64,000 bases of DNA from positions 496,001-560,000 of the forward strand of contig NZ_CP037858.1 of assembly GCF_006974125.1 (NCBI RefSeq), written 5' to 3'. Numbering within the stretch: the stretch's first letter is position 1; the number at the start of each line of letters is the position of its first letter. The notes under the pieces are model-generated. The model searched no databases. It had not been told where the DNA came from and saw only the letters and a program-made list of their open reading frames with translations. This document shows positions 7,990 through 17,431 of the stretch, piece by piece. Source of the stretch: Stenotrophomonas maltophilia. GTDB lineage: Bacteria; Pseudomonadota; Gammaproteobacteria; Xanthomonadales; Xanthomonadaceae. The translations under genes were made by a program, and so were the position numbers.

Positions 7990-10308
7990 ATGACCAAGAC
8001 TTTGTTGGCCGCCGCGCTCTCGATCGCGCTCGCTCCCGCGGCCTGGGCGCAGGATGCTGCCCCGACCTCCAGCACGCCCTCCGCCACCACCCTCGATGCG
8101 GTCTCGGTGATCGGCAGCGGTGAAGCCCGCCAGGTGCAGCGCATCACCCGAGAGAACCTCGACATCCTGCCGCCGGGTACCAGCCTGCAGAAGACCCTCA
8201 ACCTGCTGCCGGGCGTCAACGCGCAGTCGGCCGATGCGCTGGGCACCAACGAGCAGTCGATGACGCTGAGCCTGCGCGGCTTCAACTCGACCCGTCTCGG
8301 TTACACACTCGACGGTGTGCCGCTGGGCGATGGCGCGTACAACAACTACAACGGCCTGACCATCAACCGTGCGCTGATCAGCGAGAACATGGCCGGCGCG
8401 GAACTGGCGGTGGGCATCGGCAGCCTCGGCACGCCGTCCACCAGCAACCTCGGCGGCACCATCTCCTACACCTCCGACCGCCCGGCCCAGGAGCTGGGTG
8501 GCCGCGTGGTGCAGACCTTCGGCAGCGATGCCAACCGCCGCACCTTCGTGCGCGTGGACAGCGGCGAGTACAACGGTTTCTCCGGTTACGTCTCCGGCAT
8601 GAATGCCGTCTCCGACCTGTGGAACGACCAGACCGCCTACAACAAATCCTCCACCAGGCAGTTCAATGCCAAGGGCGTGTGGAACTTCGGCCGCGGCCAG
8701 ATCACCGGTTTCGTCGATACCTCGCGCACCACCCAGGCGGACTACTTCTACCTGTCCAAGGACGAGATGTCGCGTGGCCTCGGCTGGGACTGGGGCGGCT
8801 ACGCGCCGGACTGGAACAAGGCCGTGGCCAAGGCCTACTGCAATACCGCCAGCTTCAACGCGAAGAAGTGCGACAGCAGCGGTCCGGACAAGGATGCCGA
8901 TGGTGCCTTCACCGCCGGCCAGATCCTGCGCGACGACAACCTGTACTACCTGGCCGGTGACTTCTTCCTGGCCGATGGCTTCAGCCTGCGTGCACTGGCC
9001 TACCACCATGACGATCGTGGCGAGGGCCACAACTGGAACAGCGGCGCTTGGTCGAACAAGGGTACGGCACAGGAGATCCCGATCATCTTCCGCAACACCA
9101 TCTACACCATCGACCGCGATGGCGGCACGCTGTCGTTCGACTGGGAGCTGGGCGCACATCGCATCGAAGGCGGCGTCTGGTACGAGCGCAACACCAGCAG
9201 CGCCGAGCGCTACCAGACCGCCGTGGATGGGCCGCGCGACCTGAGCGGCATGAACACCCTGCCCTCCGATGTCGGCGTGTTCGCCCAGCGCACGCGCTGG
9301 AAGACCCATCAGTTCTTCCTGAAGGACACCTGGCGCCTGCTGGATGATCGCCTGACCCTGGAATTCGGCGCCAAGAGCCCGCATGCCACCTCCGATGCAC
9401 AAGCACTGCCAGGCGACGCGAAGACGCCGATCTCACCGGCCTCGAACAACCAGTTCGCCACCGGCTCACTGAAGGCCAGCAAGAACTTCCTGCCCAGCAT
9501 CGGCGCCAATTTCCGCCTGGCCGAGCACCACGAGATCTTCGCCAGCTACGCCGAGAACATCGCCATGTTCCAGGGCGGCTTCAAGCTGGGCCCGCAGGCC
9601 GTCAGCCAGGCCACCTGGAATGCGCAGGGCAACCTGAAGCCGGAGGAATCGCGCTCGCTCGAAGCCGGCTACCGCTTCGTCACCGATACCCTGCAGGCCT
9701 CGATCGCGGCCTACAGCGTGCGCTTCGACAACCGCCTGCTGCAGTACAACCCCTGCGACTCACGCCAGCCGGTCGGCCCGACCTGCGGCAACCGCTTCTA
9801 CAACGTCGGCGGCGTCGACAGCCGCGGTGCCGAGCTGACCGTGCTGTGGACCCCGAACGAGCACTTCAGCTGGTACACCTCGGCCTCGTTGAACCGCTCG
9901 ACCTACGCCTCCAACTACGTGCAGGCCGGTGTGGAGCAGCAGATCAAGGGCAAGATCCAGACCGATACGCCCAAGCAGCTGCTGGCCACCGAGATCACCT
10001 GGCGCGACAACGGCTGGTTCGCCAGCCTGCGTGGCAAGTACACCGGCGAACGTTTCTACACCTACACCAACGACCAGGGCTTCGGCGGCTTTACCGTGTT
10101 CGATCTGGCCGGTGGCTATGACTTCGGCCAGGTCGGCTTCGCCAAGGGCATGCGCCTGTCGTTCAACGTGACCAACCTGACCAACAAACGCTACGCCAGC
10201 AACCTGGATTCGAGCGTGTTCGCACCCAGCGACCCGGCCGGCAAGCTGTACGTGTTCCATGCCTCGGCACCGCGCCAGGTGTTCGGTACGATCGACCTTC
10301 GCTTCTGA
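7990..10308 (+). CDS. TonB-dependent outer-membrane receptor (phosphate-ester context)
   Basis: Outer-membrane active transporter of 772 residues. The signal peptide is MTKTLLAAALSIALAPAAWA, then a plug domain (residues about 45-170, LPGVNAQSADALGTNEQSMT, LRGFNS, LDGVPLGDG) and a beta-barrel ending in the canonical C-terminal Phe (FGTIDLRF). No N-terminal STN signalling domain. The ATG at 7990 is chosen because the signal peptide starts there. It is 20 bp upstream of a phytase-like gene, probably one operon, which suggests uptake of a phosphorylated substrate such as phytate or inositol phosphates. Iron-complex transport is the alternative. Confidence 0.88.
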   Translation: MTKTLLAAALSIALAPAAWAQDAAPTSSTPSATTLDAVSVIGSGEARQVQRITRENLDILPPGTSLQKTLNLLPGVNAQSADALGTNEQSMTLSLRGFNSTRLGYTLDGVPLGDGAYNNYNGLTINRALISENMAGAELAVGIGSLGTPSTSNLGGTISYTSDRPAQELGGRVVQTFGSDANRRTFVRVDSGEYNGFSGYVSGMNAVSDLWNDQTAYNKSSTRQFNAKGVWNFGRGQITGFVDTSRTTQADYFYLSKDEMSRGLGWDWGGYAPDWNKAVAKAYCNTASFNAKKCDSSGPDKDADGAFTAGQILRDDNLYYLAGDFFLADGFSLRALAYHHDDRGEGHNWNSGAWSNKGTAQEIPIIFRNTIYTIDRDGGTLSFDWELGAHRIEGGVWYERNTSSAERYQTAVDGPRDLSGMNTLPSDVGVFAQRTRWKTHQFFLKDTWRLLDDRLTLEFGAKSPHATSDAQALPGDAKTPISPASNNQFATGSLKASKNFLPSIGANFRLAEHHEIFASYAENIAMFQGGFKLGPQAVSQATWNAQGNLKPEESRSLEAGYRFVTDTLQASIAAYSVRFDNRLLQYNPCDSRQPVGPTCGNRFYNVGGVDSRGAELTVLWTPNEHFSWYTSASLNRSTYASNYVQAGVEQQIKGKIQTDTPKQLLATEITWRDNGWFASLRGKYTGERFYTYTNDQGFGGFTVFDLAGGYDFGQVGFAKGMRLSFNVTNLTNKRYASNLDSSVFAPSDPAGKLYVFHASAPRQVFGTIDLRF

Positions 10309-10328
10309 TCGCCCCCCGGAGTCCACCG

Positions 10329-11786
10329 ATGCTCGCGACCGCCCTGCTGCTGGCCACCCTCTCCGCCAGCGGATACTCCGCTCCGCATGAGGCCGCTGGC
10401 GCACCGCCACGCACCCTGCAGCTGGGCGGTCGCACCTATGTGGACCAGGGCCTGGTCGCCGCCGGGCGGCTGCCCGCAGGCACGGTGGACTTCCTGGGCG
10501 ATACGCTGGGCTCGTTCTCGTCGCTGGCGGTGCAGCCCGGCACCTGGAAGCGCACCGCCAACGGCTACGAAGGCCTGCTATGGACGCTGCCAGACCGCGG
10601 CCGCAACGACCCCGAGGCCGGCCTGTTCTACGACTACACCGGCCGCGTGGAGCGCATGCAGCTGCGCATCGACATCTCCCCGGGCACGCCTGCGCTTGGC
10701 ACGCTGACCATGGTGTCCGACAAGGGCGTGGTGCTGAAGGACTTCAACGGCCAGCCGTTCACCGGTGCCGACCCGGGTGACCACACGGTCACCCAGCGCG
10801 AGGTGGTGCTGCCCTCGCCGGCCAGCGGCGCAGGCGCGGGAAAGGTCTCGCTGGATGCCGAGTCGCTGCAGTTCACCGCCGATGGCCACTTCTACATCGG
10901 CGATGAGTACACCGCCAACGTCTACTACTTCGATGCGCAGGGTCAGCTGCAGGGTGTGATCGTGGCACCACCTGCGATCCGTCCGCAGCGCGAGGGCAAG
11001 CCGGCGTTCGGTTCACTGGCGCCACCGCAGACCGGCCGCCGCAACAACCAGGGCGTGGAAGGCATGGGCCTGTCTCCCGACGGCACCCGACTGTTCGTCG
11101 CCCTGCAGAGCGCCACGCTGCAGGACAGCGCGCAGGGCAACGCGGCGGGCCGCATCAACACCCGCGTACTGGTCTACGACGTGACGACCTCACCGACGCC
11201 ACAGCAGCCGATCGGCCATTACGTGATGGCCCTGCCCGCCTACGCACACGATGGCAAGGGCAAGCTGGACCGTACCGCCGCGCAGAGCGAGCTGCGCGCA
11301 CTGGACGACCATCGCTTCCTGCTGCTGGCCCGCGACGGCAACGGGCTGGGCAAGGACGGCGATGACCCGATCGTCTACAAGTCGGTGCTGCTGGTGGATG
11401 TGGCCGAAGCCAGCAACCTGGCCGGAAGCTCCTACGAAACCGGCACAGCCTCGGTGCTGGCCGACCCGGCGGACACCGTGTTGAAGGACGGCATCGTGCC
11501 CGCACGCAGCGACGAACTGCTGAACCTGCTCGACCGGCCGCAGCTGGCCCGTGCAGGGCTGGATCTGGACACGAAGCGCGGCCCGCATGCTGGGCTGCTG
11601 TCAGAGAAGTGGGAAGCCATGGACGTGCTGCCGGCGCTGGACCCGCAGCACCCGAACGACATACTGCTGCTGATCGGCAACGACAACGACTTCATCGCCC
11701 GCCACTGCCGCATGCAGGGCCAGGCCTGCAACAGCGCCTACGACAACGATAATCGCGTGCTGGTGTACCGCCTGACCCTGCCCTGA
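10329..11786 (+). CDS. Exported esterase-like protein of the phytase family
   Basis: A 485-residue secreted protein (hydrophobic N-terminus, MLATALLLATLSASGYSA). The sequence fits the 'esterase-like activity of phytase' domain (PF13449), a beta-propeller-like hydrolase. Visible blocks include DTLGSFSSLAVQPGTW, TYDYTGR-like repeats, NNQGVEGMGLSPDGTRLFV (about residues 239-257) and LLIGNDNDF near the end. It lies 20 bp after the TonB receptor, so it probably releases or captures the receptor's substrate in the periplasm. Exact substrate unknown; an esterase or phosphatase is equally possible. Confidence 0.8.
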   Translation: MLATALLLATLSASGYSAPHEAAGAPPRTLQLGGRTYVDQGLVAAGRLPAGTVDFLGDTLGSFSSLAVQPGTWKRTANGYEGLLWTLPDRGRNDPEAGLFYDYTGRVERMQLRIDISPGTPALGTLTMVSDKGVVLKDFNGQPFTGADPGDHTVTQREVVLPSPASGAGAGKVSLDAESLQFTADGHFYIGDEYTANVYYFDAQGQLQGVIVAPPAIRPQREGKPAFGSLAPPQTGRRNNQGVEGMGLSPDGTRLFVALQSATLQDSAQGNAAGRINTRVLVYDVTTSPTPQQPIGHYVMALPAYAHDGKGKLDRTAAQSELRALDDHRFLLLARDGNGLGKDGDDPIVYKSVLLVDVAEASNLAGSSYETGTASVLADPADTVLKDGIVPARSDELLNLLDRPQLARAGLDLDTKRGPHAGLLSEKWEAMDVLPALDPQHPNDILLLIGNDNDFIARHCRMQGQACNSAYDNDNRVLVYRLTLP

Positions 11787-11810
11787 CGAAGAACAGACGT
11801 CACGCTCTCT

Positions 11811-11870
11811 GTAGAGCCGAGCCCATGCTCGGCTGAGGCAGAAAGCAGCCGAGCATGGGCTCGGCTCTAC
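11811..11870. repeat. SMAG-type palindromic repeat
   Basis: Starts GTAGAGCCGAGCC and ends with its inverted copy GGCTCGGCTCTAC. It fills the spacer between the convergent phytase-like gene and entA, where it could serve as a bidirectional terminator. Confidence 0.8.
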
Positions 11871-11905
11871 AACCCGCGATCCATTTCATCGCAGATGGGG
11901 TGCTA

Positions 11906-12664
11906 TCACCCGCGCAGGGTGGCACCGCCGTCGACGTACAGGTCACTCATCGCCACATGCCCGGCCTGCTCGGACAGCAGGAACATCACCGAATGGGCGA
12001 TGTCTTCCGGGTTCGCCAGCTTGCGTAGCGGGATGCCGGCCTTGTAGGTCTCCAGGTTGCCGGCGATCACCCGCTCGGCACCGTGCTCGTCCTGCCACAT
12101 GCCGGTCTGCATCGGGGTCAGCGTTGAGCCCGGGGCGACGATGTTGCAGCGGATGCCCAGCGGCGCCAGCTCCAACCCAAGGCAGCGGGTGAACATGGTG
12201 GCTGCGGCCTTGGACGCGGCATACGCCGCCATGCCGTGCCGCGGTACGCCGGCCGCATTCGAGCTGACGGTAATGATCGCGCCCTGCCGGCGCGGCGACA
12301 TCACCCGCGCAAGTGCACGACCGACATGGAACACGCCATCGGCATTGACCGCGAACACCCGGCGCCAGTCATCGTCGCCGGTTTCGGTAACACTGCCCAC
12401 ATGCAGTACGCCGGCCACGCTGGCGGCCAGCATGATCGGCCCGATGCTGGACTCGACCTGGTCCACCAGGGCGTCGACGGCGGCGCTGTCGGTCACATCG
12501 AGTGCGAACGACCTGACCCGCGTATCGGCCACGTGTGGCGCCTCACGATCGGTCGCTACCACTGTGCAGCCGGCCTCGGCCAACAGCCGTACCAGTGCCT
12601 CTCCGATGCCACCGGATGCACCGGTCACCAACGCTACACGGCCTTCAAAACCGGTCAACTGCAT
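11906..12664 (-). CDS. entA: 2,3-dihydro-2,3-dihydroxybenzoate dehydrogenase EntA
   Basis: Cytoplasmic short-chain dehydrogenase of 252 residues that oxidises 2,3-dihydro-DHB to 2,3-dihydroxybenzoate, the catechol of the siderophore. Seen: the NAD motif TGASGGIGEALVR near residue 14, the catalytic Ser of TVSSNAAG, and YAASK (Tyr/Lys). The real start is the ATG at 12664 (MQLTGFEGRVALVTG); upstream extension runs into the NRPS gene. It overlaps the end of the NRPS gene by 10 bp and is the last gene of the operon. Confidence 0.92.
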   Translation of the reverse strand: MQLTGFEGRVALVTGASGGIGEALVRLLAEAGCTVVATDREAPHVADTRVRSFALDVTDSAAVDALVDQVESSIGPIMLAASVAGVLHVGSVTETGDDDWRRVFAVNADGVFHVGRALARVMSPRRQGAIITVSSNAAGVPRHGMAAYAASKAAATMFTRCLGLELAPLGIRCNIVAPGSTLTPMQTGMWQDEHGAERVIAGNLETYKAGIPLRKLANPEDIAHSVMFLLSEQAGHVAMSDLYVDGGATLRG

Positions 12665-15600
12665 GTTGCGATCTCCTGTTGCTCGTCCCATTGGCGCAGG
12701 CGCGCCGACAACCACGGTGCCAGCTGCGCCACCGCATCGCGGCCGGTCAGTTCGGCGTGCAGGAACGGCAGCTCCAGCGCCTGCACCTTGCGCGCGTGGG
12801 TCCGCCACAACGCCGACTGCAGCTGTGGCCGCGCCTGATGATCACGACCCGCACGGACGTGCACCAGCGTGCCGTCGAACGGTTGGTGGATGTGTTCGCG
12901 GATCAGTCGATTGGTGCCGGTCACCGCGCGCACCACGCCATCGAGCACCACCTCCGGCAGGCTGCCGAGTGCACTACCGCCACGTCGCAGGAACGCCAGA
13001 ATGCGTTCACGGCTGTCCAGTTCCGGATGCGCATCCGGGTCATGACCGGCAATCGCCAGCAGTGCCCGCAATGCAGCGATGGCATCGGGTTCTGGTTCGG
13101 CCCGCCAGCACTCGCTGGGATAAGCGTCCAGCAGCACCAGCTCGCCGACGTCGCGGCCGATCTCATGCAGGCGCACCGCCATCGCCTGGGCGAGGATGCC
13201 ACCCACCGACCAGCCCAGCAGATGCACCGGCCCCTTCGGCTGCAGTGCGACCACGCGCTGTACGTAGTCGTTGGCCATCGCCTCGATGCTGCTTGGCAGC
13301 GGCTGCCGCGCGTCCAGTGCCGGCGACTGCAGGCCATACACCGGGCGTGCCGGCTGCAGTGCCCGGGCCAGGGTGCGGTAGTTCCAGGCGATGCCACCGG
13401 CCGGGTGCAGCACGAACAGCGGCGTGGCCCCGGCAGCTTCGGTCGCGGCCAGCGCGATCACCGGCCCCAGTGCGTGATCGGCCAGCGCGGGCGGCTCGGC
13501 AATGCGAACCGCCAGCGCGGCCACGGTGGGCTGCGCGAACAAGGCACCCAGACCCAGGTCGCAGCGCCAGCGCTGCTCGATGGCCAGCAGCAAGTGCACC
13601 GCCGACAGTGAGTCACCGCCGAGACTGAAGAAGTCCGCATCCACCGCCACCGGCGCCTCACGCCCGAGTGCCTGGGCAAACAGCAACGCCAGCTCCTGTT
13701 CCAACGGCGTGCGCGGCGCCAAGCCGGCAACTTCATGTTGCGGTGGCTTCGGCAACGCGTTGCGGTCGAGCTTGCCGTTGGCGGTCACCGGCCAGTGGTC
13801 CACGCCGACGAATGCCGAGGGCACCATGTAGTCCGGCACACGCGTGGCCAGGTGGCTGCGCAGCGTCACGGCGTCGGCAAGCGCGGTTGGCACATAGGCC
13901 ACCAGACGCGCTTCGCCGGGAGCATCCTGGCGCAGCAGCACTTCCACGCGCTCCATGCCCGGCAGTTCGCGCAAAGCCGCCTCGATCTCGCCCAGTTCGA
14001 TGCGCAGGCCGCGCAGTTTCACCTGATGGTCGCTGCGGCCCAGGTACTCCACCGCACCATCGCGGCGCCAGCGCGCCACGTCGCCGGTGCGGTAGATGCG
14101 CTCGCCCGGCAGGAAAGGATCCGCAAGAAAGCGCTCTGCAGTGAGATCATCGCGACCGAGATAGCCACGTGCCAGCTGCACGCCACCCAGGTACAGGTCA
14201 CCGGCCACGCCCACCGGCACCGGCTGCATCCGGGCATCCAGCACGTACAGGCGGGTATTCCAGACCGGGAACCCGATCGGCACCGGCCGCGAGCGGTCCT
14301 GCGCCGACGCCGGCCAGTAGCTGACATCCACCGCAGCTTCGGTCGGGCCGTACAGGTTGTGCAGCTCTGCGTGCACGCGCGTGTGGAAACGGTCGCGCAA
14401 TGAAGCGTCCAGCGCCTCACCGCTGGTGAACACCCGGCGCAGCTGCAGCCCTGCCGAGGCCGGCACGGCGAGGAAGGCATCGAGCATCGACGGCACGAAA
14501 TGCGCCGTGGTGATGCCATGCCCACGGATCAAGCGCGCCAGTTCGGTGGGATCACGATGCGCGTCCGGCCCGGCGACCACCAGGGTGGCTCCACACAGCA
14601 GCGGCAGGAAGAACTCCCAGACCGAGACATCGAAGGTCGCCGGGGTCTTCTGCAGCACGCGGTCATCGGCCTGGATGCCGTAGTGCTCGCGCATCCACAG
14701 CAGGCGGTTGACGATGGCACGGTGTTCGACGACCACGCCCTTGGGTTCGCCGGTCGAACCGGAGGTATAGATCACATAGGCCGCATCGCTGGGCGCTGGA
14801 TCGGCCCATGGCGCGGCGAAACTCAGCGCGGTCCATTGCTCCGGCGCGAGCACCGGTACGCCAGCCATGCGCGCCGAAACCTCCGCGGCGGCCAGTACGC
14901 ACACCGGCTGCGCCGAGGCGAGAACACGCGCCAGGCGCTCATCGGGATGGGCAAGGTCCAGCGGCAGGTAGGCGGCTCCGGCACGCAGCACCGCCAGCAG
15001 CCCGATCACCAGCTCCAGCGAGCGCGGCAATGCCACCGCCACCACGCTGCCCGGGCCGACATCCATCGCCCGCAGCTGTGCCGCCAGCGCGAAACTGCGC
15101 GCTTCCAGCGTTGCGTAATCCAACGCAGTGTCGCCGAACACCAGCGCCGGTGCGTGCGGGTCCCGATCCATGCCCTGTTGCAGCAGCTCGACCAGGGTCG
15201 TCTCCGGCAATGCGTGCGCGGTGGCATTGAAACCGTGCAGCACCTGCTGCGCCTCCGCGGGCGTCGCCAGAGGCACGGCTGCGATATCGTCAGCCTGCAG
15301 TGCCGCCGACACGAAGTGCAGCAGCCGCGCCGCGTGCGCCTCGACATCGTCGCGACTGTACAGCGCGGGATTGGCCTCGATCTCCAGATCCAGAAGGTGC
15401 TGGCCATCGCCACGGAAGCCCAGTGTCAGATCATCCACCGGCCCGGTGCACAGCACCTCCAGCGTCGCCTGCACGCCGGTCAGCGCCAGCGGCTTGTAGA
15501 ACGGCTGCACATTCACCAGCGGGCCGTGCAGACGCTGCTGCGCGCCGACCAGGCCCAGGTCCCGGCGTAGTTGCTCACCGCGGTAGCGGCCGTGCTTGCG

Positions 15601-16545
15601 GCCCTGGCTGAGCTGGCGACCCAGGCCGCGGGTAAAGGCCTCGACGCTGCCCTCGCCGGCCGCCACGCGCAGCGGCAACACGTTCATCACCATCGCCGGC
15701 ACCCGCGCCGACGCGTTGCCGAGCCGCCCCATGTAGGGCACGCCCAGCACCACTTCATCGGCGGCGCTCATCCGCCGCAGGTACTCGGCCGACAACGCCG
15801 CCAGCACATCCGGCCAGGGCTGCAACCAGCGTACCGATGCCTGCAGCAACTGCTCACGGAACGCCGCATCGAGCGGCTGCACCCAACGCAGCGCGTCGTC
15901 ACTGGCAGCGAGCGTACCCGCCAGTCCTACGCCCGCCGGTGCACCTTGCATATGCTCACGCCACCACTGCCCGGCCTGCGCGCGGTGCGGGTCGGCACGA
16001 TAGGCTGCATCATCGGCCAGCACGCCCGCCAGCCCCGGCAGTGACTCACCCATGCGGCCGGCATACAACGCGCACACGCGATCAGTGAACAGCGCCATGC
16101 CGTAGCCATCGGCGGCCAGATGATGCACCCGCAGGTACCAGACCCAGCGCTGCCCGCCCAGTTCAAGCAGCACCTGCTGGCTGATCCGGTCGCGGGTGGG
16201 GTCGACCGGGCTCAGCCGGTCAGCCTGCATCAGGCTGCGTGCCGCAGCGGCGGCATCCGCCTCGGCGGAAACATCACGCACAGAAAGCAGCGGCACGTGT
16301 GCCGGGTCGTGCCACTGCAGCGGCTGGCCATCGGCTCCTTCGGCAAAGCGCAGCGCGAAGGCCTGGGCTTCGACCGCAGCCTGGTCTGCCGCTGCGACGA
16401 ACGCGGCCACGTCCAGCGGGCCGTCGATCCACACCGCATGCGCGGTATTGAATGACGGGTTGTCCGGTGCCAACCGCTGTGCGAACCACAGTCCGGCCTG
16501 GGCCTCGGTCAATGCCACCGGCGTGGCCAGCGCGACGGCGTTCAT
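12655..16545 (-). CDS. entF: EntF-like siderophore nonribosomal peptide synthetase (C-A-T-TE)
   Basis: Single-module synthetase of 1296 residues. A condensation domain (HHLAADG at 141-147) is followed by an adenylation domain (core IYTSGSTGEPKG), a carrier domain (Ser979 in GGDS) and a thioesterase (Ser1113 in GWSVGG). The adenylation pocket reads D-V-W-H-F-S-L-V-D-K, the same code as enterobactin EntF, so L-serine is predicted. The thioesterase would release or cyclise the DHB-Ser product. The ATG at 16545 is preferred over an upstream TTG/GTG; it overlaps the carrier-protein gene by four bases. S. maltophilia is reported to make an EntC-dependent catecholate distinct from enterobactin, so the final product cannot be assumed. 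Confidence 0.93.
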   Translation of the reverse strand: MNAVALATPVALTEAQAGLWFAQRLAPDNPSFNTAHAVWIDGPLDVAAFVAAADQAAVEAQAFALRFAEGADGQPLQWHDPAHVPLLSVRDVSAEADAAAAARSLMQADRLSPVDPTRDRISQQVLLELGGQRWVWYLRVHHLAADGYGMALFTDRVCALYAGRMGESLPGLAGVLADDAAYRADPHRAQAGQWWREHMQGAPAGVGLAGTLAASDDALRWVQPLDAAFREQLLQASVRWLQPWPDVLAALSAEYLRRMSAADEVVLGVPYMGRLGNASARVPAMVMNVLPLRVAAGEGSVEAFTRGLGRQLSQGRKHGRYRGEQLRRDLGLVGAQQRLHGPLVNVQPFYKPLALTGVQATLEVLCTGPVDDLTLGFRGDGQHLLDLEIEANPALYSRDDVEAHAARLLHFVSAALQADDIAAVPLATPAEAQQVLHGFNATAHALPETTLVELLQQGMDRDPHAPALVFGDTALDYATLEARSFALAAQLRAMDVGPGSVVAVALPRSLELVIGLLAVLRAGAAYLPLDLAHPDERLARVLASAQPVCVLAAAEVSARMAGVPVLAPEQWTALSFAAPWADPAPSDAAYVIYTSGSTGEPKGVVVEHRAIVNRLLWMREHYGIQADDRVLQKTPATFDVSVWEFFLPLLCGATLVVAGPDAHRDPTELARLIRGHGITTAHFVPSMLDAFLAVPASAGLQLRRVFTSGEALDASLRDRFHTRVHAELHNLYGPTEAAVDVSYWPASAQDRSRPVPIGFPVWNTRLYVLDARMQPVPVGVAGDLYLGGVQLARGYLGRDDLTAERFLADPFLPGERIYRTGDVARWRRDGAVEYLGRSDHQVKLRGLRIELGEIEAALRELPGMERVEVLLRQDAPGEARLVAYVPTALADAVTLRSHLATRVPDYMVPSAFVGVDHWPVTANGKLDRNALPKPPQHEVAGLAPRTPLEQELALLFAQALGREAPVAVDADFFSLGGDSLSAVHLLLAIEQRWRCDLGLGALFAQPTVAALAVRIAEPPALADHALGPVIALAATEAAGATPLFVLHPAGGIAWNYRTLARALQPARPVYGLQSPALDARQPLPSSIEAMANDYVQRVVALQPKGPVHLLGWSVGGILAQAMAVRLHEIGRDVGELVLLDAYPSECWRAEPEPDAIAALRALLAIAGHDPDAHPELDSRERILAFLRRGGSALGSLPEVVLDGVVRAVTGTNRLIREHIHQPFDGTLVHVRAGRDHQARPQLQSALWRTHARKVQALELPFLHAELTGRDAVAQLAPWLSARLRQWDEQQEIATCS

Positions 16546-16799
16546 GCGTTCTGCGCGGCCTGCAGCGTTTGCACCACGTTCCACCACTGGCGCAACGTGG
16601 TGTGCTCGGCCAGCTGCGAGAACTCCAGCGGCAGGCCGGTGTTGCCCCAGGCCAGCACCAGGCCGAGCATGCGCATCGAGTCCAGGTCCAGGTCGATCAG
16701 GTTGTCGTCGTCACCGATTTCTGCTGGCTCGCACTCCAGAACGCGCGCCACGTCAGCACGCATCCGCTCCAGATCCAGCACCTCACCCGTGGCAGCCAT
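16542..16799 (-). CDS. Free-standing aryl carrier protein
   Basis: An 85-residue phosphopantetheine carrier that would hold activated 2,3-dihydroxybenzoate for the NRPS. The motif NLIDLDLDSMRMLGL contains the modified Ser and closely matches the C-terminal carrier domain of EntB. Here it is a separate protein; in enterobacteria it is fused to the isochorismatase. The start ATG at 16799 shares one base with the isochorismatase stop (TGATG), and its stop overlaps the NRPS start. A GTG one codon earlier is possible. Confidence 0.9.
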   Translation of the reverse strand: MAATGEVLDLERMRADVARVLECEPAEIGDDDNLIDLDLDSMRMLGLVLAWGNTGLPLEFSQLAEHTTLRQWWNVVQTLQAAQNA

Positions 16800-17431
16800 C
16801 ACAGCACCTCCAGCAGCTGGTCGGTGGTCATCGGCACCCCGCTGGTGCGCGCGATCCAGTGCAGCGCCTGATCGTGATCGGCACGCGAGAAGTCCGCCAC
16901 CGCATCGGCGGCGATGAAGGCCTCGATATCGCGCTGGAAGGCTTCCACCACGGTCGCGGTGCAGCCGATATGGGCGTACACGCCGGTGACCAGCAGCTGG
17001 TCGCGGCCACGTACCCGCATCAGTGTTTCAAGGTTGCTGCGCTGGAAGGCGCTGTAGCGGTGCTTCACCAGCACGTGCTCGCCCGGCTGCGGTGCCAGCG
17101 CCTCGATGATCGGTTCATGGTCGGCGCTGCGACGCATGCCCGGTCCCCACAGGTCGGCCTGCAGGCCACGGTCACGGCGGTCCTGGTCGCCATGCTGGGC
17201 CGTGTAGAACACCGGAATGCCGTGCGCCCGGCAATGCGCCAGCAGGCGTGCGATGTTGTCCACGGCCGGCCGCGGCGGTGCGTTGCCGGCGTCGAACGCA
17301 GCCAGGAAGTAGCGCTGCATGTCGTGTACCAGCAGCGCGACGCGATCGCGCTGCGGGCGCCACGGGCCGCGTGCCTGTGGCAGCTCGGCGGCAGTCGGCA
17401 AGGGGTAATCGGTGATACGGGGCAGCGCCAT
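16799..17431 (-). CDS. entB: Isochorismatase (EntB N-terminal half only)
   Basis: Cytoplasmic hydrolase of 210 residues that converts isochorismate to 2,3-dihydro-2,3-dihydroxybenzoate and pyruvate. Catalytic Asp in LLVHDMQRYF, the lysine region VLVKHRYSAF, and the typical block VTGVYAHIGCTATVVEAFQRD are present. It ends where EntB would continue into its carrier domain; that domain is the next gene. Both start and stop share a base with neighbours (TGATG), indicating coupled translation. Confidence 0.92.
   Translation of the reverse strand: MALPRITDYPLPTAAELPQARGPWRPQRDRVALLVHDMQRYFLAAFDAGNAPPRPAVDNIARLLAHCRAHGIPVFYTAQHGDQDRRDRGLQADLWGPGMRRSADHEPIIEALAPQPGEHVLVKHRYSAFQRSNLETLMRVRGRDQLLVTGVYAHIGCTATVVEAFQRDIEAFIAADAVADFSRADHDQALHWIARTSGVPMTTDQLLEVL

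Noticed and set aside
7855..9402. A 515-codon open frame antisense to the TonB receptor at 7990
   Set aside because: Shadow frame opposite a signal peptide and plug domain that are real.
12057..13628. A 523-codon open frame opposite entA and the NRPS
   Set aside because: Shadow frame without recognisable domain.
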